This document shows positions 45,924-50,230 of a stretch of DNA of 50,230 nucleotides, in pieces. Position 1 is the first letter of the stretch. Each line of letters begins with the position of its first letter. This DNA comes from Actinobacteria bacterium UBA4719 (GTDB lineage: Bacteria > Actinomycetota > Actinomycetes > Actinomycetales > Dermatophilaceae), in contig DHJN01000196.1 of NCBI GenBank assembly GCA_002404345.1, positions 4,197 to 54,426 of the forward strand, in the 5' to 3' direction. The translations under genes were made by a program, and so were the position numbers. Under the pieces are notes generated by a model. That model was not told where the DNA came from. It saw only the letters and a program-made list of their open reading frames with translations, and made no database searches.

Positions 45924-45955
45924 GCGGGGCGTGGACCATGACGGTCACGCCCCGC
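45924..45955 (+). terminator. Long hairpin after wag31
   Basis: GCGGGGCGTG (45924-45933) pairs perfectly with CACGCCCCGC (45946-45955), and the stem continues inwards as ACC/GGT. It is 56 bases after the wag31 stop. No T-run follows. It probably marks the end of the dcw transcription unit. Confidence 0.65.
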
Positions 45956-45962
45956 TGTTGCG

Positions 45963-46030
45963 TGATGGGGACTCTTGCCTGATGGGGACTCTTGCGTGAT
46001 CGGGACTCCTGCGTGAAGGGGACTCTGCTG
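45963..46030. repeat. 17-bp tandem repeat, four copies, between wag31 and the DksA-like gene
   Basis: TGATGGGGACTCTTGCC/G is repeated at 45963, 45980, 45997 (TGATCGGGACTCCTGCG) and 46014 (TGAAGGGGACTCTGCTG), with divergence increasing rightwards. It occupies the 307-bp gap 45869-46175, which otherwise contains only the hairpin above and no gene that I can see. Confidence 0.92.
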
Positions 46031-46175
46031 GTGCCCGCCTTTTTTGGGGGTCATAGAGGGACTAACCAACCCCAGGGCGGCGTTTCTCCATTGAGTCCTG
46101 TGCAGGATGGCCTTATCCTCACGCCACCTGTCCACGCTTTTGGGGACGACGAAAGCCACCTTGAAGGGGGCGATC

Positions 46176-46838
46176 ATGGCTGTGAAGAAGGCGACGTCCG
46201 CGACGAAGGCCGCAGCGACCAAGAAGGCGACCGCGACGAAGGCCACAGCGACCAAGAAGGCGACCGCGACGAAGGCCACAGCGACCAAGAATGGAGCGAG
46301 GGCCGCGACGAAGGCCACAGCGACCAAGAATGGGGCACGGGCCGCGACGAAGGCGAAGGCGACGAAGGCCACCGCGACGACATCGTCCTTGCAGGCACCC
46401 ACGCCCAGCACCTCCAGCACCTCCAGCACCTCCACTGCCCGGCCGCAGCGTCTGCGGGTCCGCGAAAACGAGACGCCTTGGACGGTAAAGGAGCTCACGG
46501 CGGTCCGTGCAGCGCTCGAAGCTGACATCGCCCGCCTGCACAACGAGATCTCGGCGGCCGAGTTCGACCTGGCCGGTCTCATGCGCGACGCCGGTGACGG
46601 GGCAGGTGATGACCAGGCAGACGCCGGCACCAAGACCTTCGAGCGTGAGCAGGAGATCTCGTTGGCCAACAACGCCCGCGAGATGTTCGAGCAGAGCCGG
46701 CGTGCGCTCGGGCGGATCGTCGACGGCAGCTATGGTGTCTGTGAGTCCTGCGGTGGACCGATCGGCAAGAATCGCCTTCTGGCCTTCCCGCGTGCGACGC
46801 TATGCATGACATGCAAGTCCAAGCAGGAGCGTCGCTAA
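46176..46838 (+). CDS. DksA/TraR-family zinc-finger protein with Lys/Ala/Thr-rich N-terminus
   Basis: A 220-residue protein. The C-terminal 115 residues form a DksA/TraR-type domain: a coiled helix (ELTAVRAALEADIARLHNEI), a second helix (FEREQEISLANNAREMFEQS) and a four-cysteine zinc finger (CESCGGPIGKNRLLAFPRAT, then CMTC). Such proteins act on RNA polymerase through its secondary channel, but many actinobacterial members are uncharacterised. The N-terminal 100 residues are low-complexity, histone H1-like Lys/Ala/Thr repeats (KKATATKATATKKATATKAT) that could bind nucleic acid. The ATG at 46176 follows GAAGGGGG. lspA begins inside its 3' end. Confidence 0.88.
   Translation: MAVKKATSATKAAATKKATATKATATKKATATKATATKNGARAATKATATKNGARAATKAKATKATATTSSLQAPTPSTSSTSSTSTARPQRLRVRENETPWTVKELTAVRAALEADIARLHNEISAAEFDLAGLMRDAGDGAGDDQADAGTKTFEREQEISLANNAREMFEQSRRALGRIVDGSYGVCESCGGPIGKNRLLAFPRATLCMTCKSKQERR
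46221..46364. repeat. 33-bp x2 and 39-bp x2 repeats in the DksA-like gene
   Basis: Two identical 33-bp units (46221-46253, 46254-46286; beginning AAGAAGGCGACCGCGACGAA) are followed by two 39-bp units (46287-46325, 46326-46364; beginning AAGAATGG), the second diverging at its end. All periods are multiples of three and encode the ATK-rich N-terminal region. Confidence 0.88.
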
Positions 46839-47500
46839 TTCCTCCACCAGTCACGAACCAGACCACGACCGCGCAACGGACATCACGACGACTGCTATTC
46901 CTCGCTTTGGTCGCCGTGGCTGCGCCGGTCTACGTCGCCGACCAGCTGACAAAGGCATGGGCCTCCGCCAACCTCCTGCCGGATCAGCCGCGCGACCTGA
47001 TCGGATCGGTGCTTCGGCTCAACTTGACCCACAACGCCGGCGCTGCCTTCTCGATCGGCACCGGAGCGACCTGGATCCTGACCGCCATCGCCTGTTCCGT
47101 TGTCCTGTTCGTCGTGTTCACCGCCCGACGCCTGGGCAGCCGAGGCTGGGCGGTGGCGCTGGGGCTGTTGCTCGGGGGCTCTGTGGGCAACCTCACCGAC
47201 CGCATGCTCCGGGCTCCTGGACCTGGCCGCGGACGCGTTGTGGACTTCTTGCAGCTGCCGCAATGGCCCATCTTCAACATCGCCGACTCGGCAATCGTCA
47301 GCGCGGCACTCCTGATCGGTGTGCTGGCCTTCCGCCGCGTCAGTGTCGACGGAACCCGCATGTCCGGCCATACGGCCAAGCACGAGAAGGCCAAGCACGA
47401 GAACGCCAAGCACGAGAACGCCAAACACGAGAACGCCAAGCACCAGCCCCCCAAGGCTGAGTCCCCCAAGCGCGTGACAGGAACACCTCACGATGCCTGA
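46811..47500 (+). CDS. lspA: Lipoprotein signal peptidase LspA
   Basis: Membrane aspartyl protease that removes lipoprotein signal peptides after lipid attachment. It has four hydrophobic segments and the family blocks [36 protein letters not shown] (first catalytic Asp), RVVDFL and FNIADSAIV (second catalytic Asp). The C-terminus bears an unusual hydrophilic tail of about 45 residues with KHENA repeats. The start is uncertain: ATG 46811 or 46802 lie inside the end of the DksA-like gene, and no ribosome-binding site is clear. The 3' end overlaps rluD by 8 bases. Confidence 0.9.
   Translation: MQVQAGASLIPPPVTNQTTTAQRTSRRLLFLALVAVAAPVYVADQLTKAWASANLLPDQPRDLIGSVLRLNLTHNAGAAFSIGTGATWILTAIACSVVLFVVFTARRLGSRGWAVALGLLLGGSVGNLTDRMLRAPGPGRGRVVDFLQLPQWPIFNIADSAIVSAALLIGVLAFRRVSVDGTRMSGHTAKHEKAKHENAKHENAKHENAKHQPPKAESPKRVTGTPHDA
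47375..47446. repeat. 15-bp repeats encoding the KHENA tail of LspA
   Basis: GCCAAGCACGAGAAG/C units start at 47375, 47390, 47405 and 47420, with a partial fifth at 47435. They encode AKHEK and then AKHEN three times, in the cytoplasmic C-terminal tail outside the peptidase fold. Confidence 0.92.
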
Positions 47501-48422
47501 TGTCCGTTCGCTGTATGTGCCGGATGGTCTCGAAGGAGAACGCGTCGACGCGGCCCTCGCGCGCCTGTTTGGTCTGTCCCGCACCAAGGCGGCCGACCTG
47601 GCTACTGCCGGTGCCGTGACCGTCGACCAGCGCCTCGTGGGCAAGTCAGATCGGGTATGCGCGGGTGCCTGGCTCGAGGTGTCGCTGCCAGACTCGCCCG
47701 CCTCAACCAGGCTCGCCGTGATCGCGGACCCGGTGCCGGGGATGACCGTGATCCACGACGACGACGATCTGGTGGTCGTCGACAAGCCCGTCGGCGTTGC
47801 CGCCCATCCCAGCGTCGGCTGGACCGGACCCACGGTGATCGGCGGACTGGCTGCGGCCGGCTATCGCATCTCGACATCGGGTGCGGAGGAGCGCCGCGGC
47901 GTCGTGCACCGCCTCGATGTGGGCACCAGTGGCCTGATGGTGGTCGCCAAGAGCGAGCACGCCTACACGGTGCTCAAACGGGCGTTCAAGGAACGCACCG
48001 TCGACAAGACCTACCACGCGCTCGTCCAGGGCCTGCCCGATCCGCTGCAGGGCACCATCGACGCTCCGATCGGCCGTCACCCCAACCACGACTACAAGTT
48101 CGCGGTGACAGCCAGTGGCAAGGCGAGCATCACTCACTATGAGGTCATCGAGGCCTTCCGGTCAGCGTCGCTGGTGGAGGTTCACCTCGAGACCGGGCGC
48201 ACCCACCAGATCCGGGTGCACTTCTCCGCCCTGCGCCATCCCTGCGTCGGGGACCTGACCTACGGGGCGGACCCGGTGCTGGCCAAGAAGCTCGGCCTTG
48301 AACGTCAGTGGCTTCACGCGGTCGGGCTCGGGTTCCAACACCCCAGCAGCGGGGAGCGGGTCGACTTCCGCAGCGCTTACCCGCAGGATCTGCAGGCCGC
48401 CCTGGACCGCATCAGCGGCTAG
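47493..48422 (+). CDS. rluD: 23S rRNA pseudouridine synthase, RluD/RluA family
   Basis: Converts uridines to pseudouridine in large-subunit rRNA. It has an N-terminal S4 RNA-binding domain at about 12-65 ([20 protein letters not shown]) and a catalytic domain with [13 protein letters not shown], the active site [18 protein letters not shown] (Asp 142), [12 protein letters not shown] and [20 protein letters not shown]. Length 309. The overlap with lspA is the usual lspA-rluD pairing. Confidence 0.93.
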   Translation: MPDVRSLYVPDGLEGERVDAALARLFGLSRTKAADLATAGAVTVDQRLVGKSDRVCAGAWLEVSLPDSPASTRLAVIADPVPGMTVIHDDDDLVVVDKPVGVAAHPSVGWTGPTVIGGLAAAGYRISTSGAEERRGVVHRLDVGTSGLMVVAKSEHAYTVLKRAFKERTVDKTYHALVQGLPDPLQGTIDAPIGRHPNHDYKFAVTASGKASITHYEVIEAFRSASLVEVHLETGRTHQIRVHFSALRHPCVGDLTYGADPVLAKKLGLERQWLHAVGLGFQHPSSGERVDFRSAYPQDLQAALDRISG

Positions 48423-48489
48423 CCGACCGCACCCAGCATGGTCCCGCGCGGCGACGGCACGGCATACAAGGAGTGTCCCTCGCCCCGCA

Positions 48490-48495
48490 TAGACT
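48490..48495 (+). promoter_or_regulatory. Putative -10 element for dnaE
   Basis: TAGACT (TANNNT type) ends 8 bases before the dnaE ATG at 48504. There is no Shine-Dalgarno sequence between them, so transcription would begin at or within two bases of the start codon and give a leaderless or nearly leaderless message. Confidence 0.4.
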
Positions 48496-48503
48496 CTGTG
48501 TCA

Positions 48504-50230
48504 ATGACTCAGTTGCCCTCTCCCGCATCGGGTTCACCCGACAAGAGCTTCGTCCACCTGCACGTACACACCGAGTACTCCATGCTCGATGGTGCCGCCC
48601 GGATCGACGAGCTGTTCGAGACCGCGGCTCAGATGGGTATGCCGGCCCTGGCCACGACGGACCACGGTTACGTCTTCGGAGCCTATGAGTTCTGGTCCAA
48701 GGCCAAGAAGTACGGCATCAAGCCGATCATCGGCGTCGAGGCCTACCTCACCCCGGGTACTCACCGCACCGACAAGACCCGGGTCAAGTTCGGGGCCGGC
48801 GGTCGAGATGACGTCTCCGGCTCGGGCGCATACACCCACATGACGTTGCTGGCGCGTACCACGGAGGGGATGCATAACCTCTTCCGGATGAGCTCGCTGG
48901 CCTCGATGGAGGGCTACTACTTCAAGCCGCGGATCGACCGCGAGCTGCTTCAGACCTATGGTCAGGGCCTGATCGGCACCACGGGCTGTGCCGGTGGCGA
49001 GATCCAGACGCGGCTGCGCCAGGGTCAGTACCGCGAGGCGGTTGAGGCGGCCGCGGAGTTCCGGGACATCTTCGGTGCGGAGAACTTCTACTGCGAGGTC
49101 ATGGACCACGGCATCGACATCGAGCGCCAGACCATGAAGGACCTGCTGCGCCTGTCCGAGGACCTCGGCCTTCCGCTGCTCGCGACCAACGACCTGCACT
49201 ACACCAAGGCCGCTGACGCCCAGGCCCACGCGGCGCTGCTCTGCGTGCAGTCCGGCTCGACCCTGATGGACCCGAACCGGTTCAAGTTCGATGCCGACGA
49301 GTTCTATCTCAAGAGCCCCGAGCAGATGCGTCACCTGTGGCGGGAGCTGCCCGAGGCGTGCGACAACACGCTGCGGATTGCCGAACGGTGCGACGTCAGC
49401 TTCACCGAGGGCGAGGGCGCCTACATGCCCCGCTTCCCGTGCCCGCAGGGCGAGAACGAGACCTCCTGGTTCATCAAGGAGGTGGAGCGCGGGCTGCACG
49501 TGCGCTACCCGGCCGGGGTCCCGGACGCGGTGCGCAAGCAGGCGGCATACGAGACCGAGGTGATCGTCTCCAAGGGTTATCCAGGCTACTTCCTCGTTGT
49601 CGCCGACTTCATCGGCTGGGCCAAGAAGAACGGCATCCGGGTCGGCCCGGGTCGAGGTTCGGGCGCGGGATCCATGTGCGCCTTCGTCATGGAGATCACC
49701 GACCTCGACCCGCTGCAGCACGGTCTGATCTTCGAGCGCTTCCTCAACCCCGAGCGCGCCTCGATGCCCGACTTCGATATCGACTTCGACGAGCGACGCC
49801 GCGGTGAGGTGATCCGCTACGTCACGCAGAAGTATGGCGAGGAGCGCGTCGCCCAGATCGTCACCTACGGCACTATCAAGGCCAAACAGGCGGTCAAGGA
49901 CGCCTCGAGGGTGATGGGCTTTCCGTTCGCGATGGGTGAGAAGCTCACCAAGGCGATGCCGCCGGCGATCATGGGCAAGGACGTGCCCCTGTCGGGGATC
50001 TTCGATCCGCAGCACAAGCGTTATGCCGAGGCCGCGGCGTTCCGTCAGGTCCATGACGAGGACCCCCAGGCCCAGGAGGTCGTCAAGACCGCGCTAGGTC
50101 TTGAGGGCCTGAAGCGCCAGTGGGGCGTGCACGCGGCGGGCGTCATCATGTCCAGCGAGCCGCTGCTCGACCTGATCCCGATCATGCGCCGTGAGCAGGA
50201 CGGCCAGATCATCACCCAGTTCGACTATCC
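48504..50230 (+). CDS. dnaE: DNA polymerase III alpha subunit DnaE, 5' part (continues past window)
   Basis: Replicative polymerase catalytic subunit; 575 codons are present and the gene runs off the window, where about 1,180 residues would be normal. The N-terminal PHP domain is intact (HLHVHTEYSMLDGAARIDEL, TTDHGYVFGAYEF, GVEAYLT, MDHGIDIERQ, TNDLHYT). The polymerase palm begins with GIRVGPGRGSGAGSMCAFVM and the catalytic PDFDIDFDERRR (two of the three acidic residues). The PHP metal residues place it with DnaE1, not the DnaE2/ImuC mutasome type, and the position after lspA-rluD agrees. ATG 48504 has no ribosome-binding site. Confidence 0.95.
   Translation, partial: MTQLPSPASGSPDKSFVHLHVHTEYSMLDGAARIDELFETAAQMGMPALATTDHGYVFGAYEFWSKAKKYGIKPIIGVEAYLTPGTHRTDKTRVKFGAGGRDDVSGSGAYTHMTLLARTTEGMHNLFRMSSLASMEGYYFKPRIDRELLQTYGQGLIGTTGCAGGEIQTRLRQGQYREAVEAAAEFRDIFGAENFYCEVMDHGIDIERQTMKDLLRLSEDLGLPLLATNDLHYTKAADAQAHAALLCVQSGSTLMDPNRFKFDADEFYLKSPEQMRHLWRELPEACDNTLRIAERCDVSFTEGEGAYMPRFPCPQGENETSWFIKEVERGLHVRYPAGVPDAVRKQAAYETEVIVSKGYPGYFLVVADFIGWAKKNGIRVGPGRGSGAGSMCAFVMEITDLDPLQHGLIFERFLNPERASMPDFDIDFDERRRGEVIRYVTQKYGEERVAQIVTYGTIKAKQAVKDASRVMGFPFAMGEKLTKAMPPAIMGKDVPLSGIFDPQHKRYAEAAAFRQVHDEDPQAQEVVKTALGLEGLKRQWGVHAAGVIMSSEPLLDLIPIMRREQDGQIITQFDY

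Noticed and set aside
48534..50054. A 506-codon open frame antisense to dnaE
   Set aside because: The plus strand encodes unmistakable DnaE motifs through the same bases; the antisense product shows no recognisable domain.

Overview
The window is a high-GC chromosomal segment of an actinobacterium. The gene order mraZ-rsmH-ftsL-ftsI-murE-murF-mraY-murD-ftsW-murG-murC-ftsQ-ftsZ-pgeF-yggS-sepF-yggT-wag31, a SAM-IV-type riboswitch, a LigB-type ATP-dependent ligase, a HrdB-like sigma factor with a Lys/Ala-rich N-terminus, and many GTG starts with 4-bp gene overlaps all point to Actinomycetota. Micrococcales, perhaps Intrasporangiaceae/Dermatophilaceae, is my best guess, but that is inference. No tRNA, rRNA or CRISPR was seen.

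Layout. 1-7.2 kb is a worn accessory-like stretch: an L,D-transpeptidase, a membrane GGDEF protein with a broken EAL remnant, an IS200/IS605-type TnpB relic fused to a fragment of an MFS drug-efflux gene, a PAC2 gene with a one-base frameshift, a family A DNA polymerase lacking the 5' nuclease domain, and a small membrane protein. 7.6-17.5 kb holds yciO, a second GGDEF protein, ligB, an EcsC-family protein, a YkvA-like protein, a DUF4192 protein, riboswitch-metX, a universal stress protein and the principal sigma factor. 17.6-25.3 kb is a leftward operon: MoxR ATPase, DUF58 protein and transglutaminase, followed by a GT-B-like surface-polysaccharide-type protein and an unrecognised protein. 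25.5-45.9 kb is the complete dcw cluster for peptidoglycan precursor synthesis and division, driven by a clear MraZ operator. 46-50.2 kb carries a DksA/TraR-type zinc-finger protein, lspA, rluD and the 5' part of dnaE, which is cut by the window edge.

How it works together. From mraZ to ftsQ the genes are packed with ATGA/GTGA overlaps, so cytoplasmic Mur ligases, MraY/MurG, the FtsW/FtsI pair and FtsL/FtsQ are probably translated as a coupled series. ftsZ has its own promoter-like sequence, and pgeF-yggS and then sepF-yggT-wag31 follow. The MoxR operon diverges from mraZ across a 298-bp gap.

The most striking feature of the window is one no single gene explains: about 23 short tandem-repeat arrays (period 9-39 bp, 2-6 copies) in 50 kb. 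They sit in many intergenic gaps and at the N- or C-terminal ends of many proteins. Periods inside genes are multiples of three; most of those between genes are not. Together with three separate frameshift lesions (PAC2, the GT-like gene, the EAL remnant) this suggests unusually frequent slippage and indel events in this lineage, or in part sequencing error.
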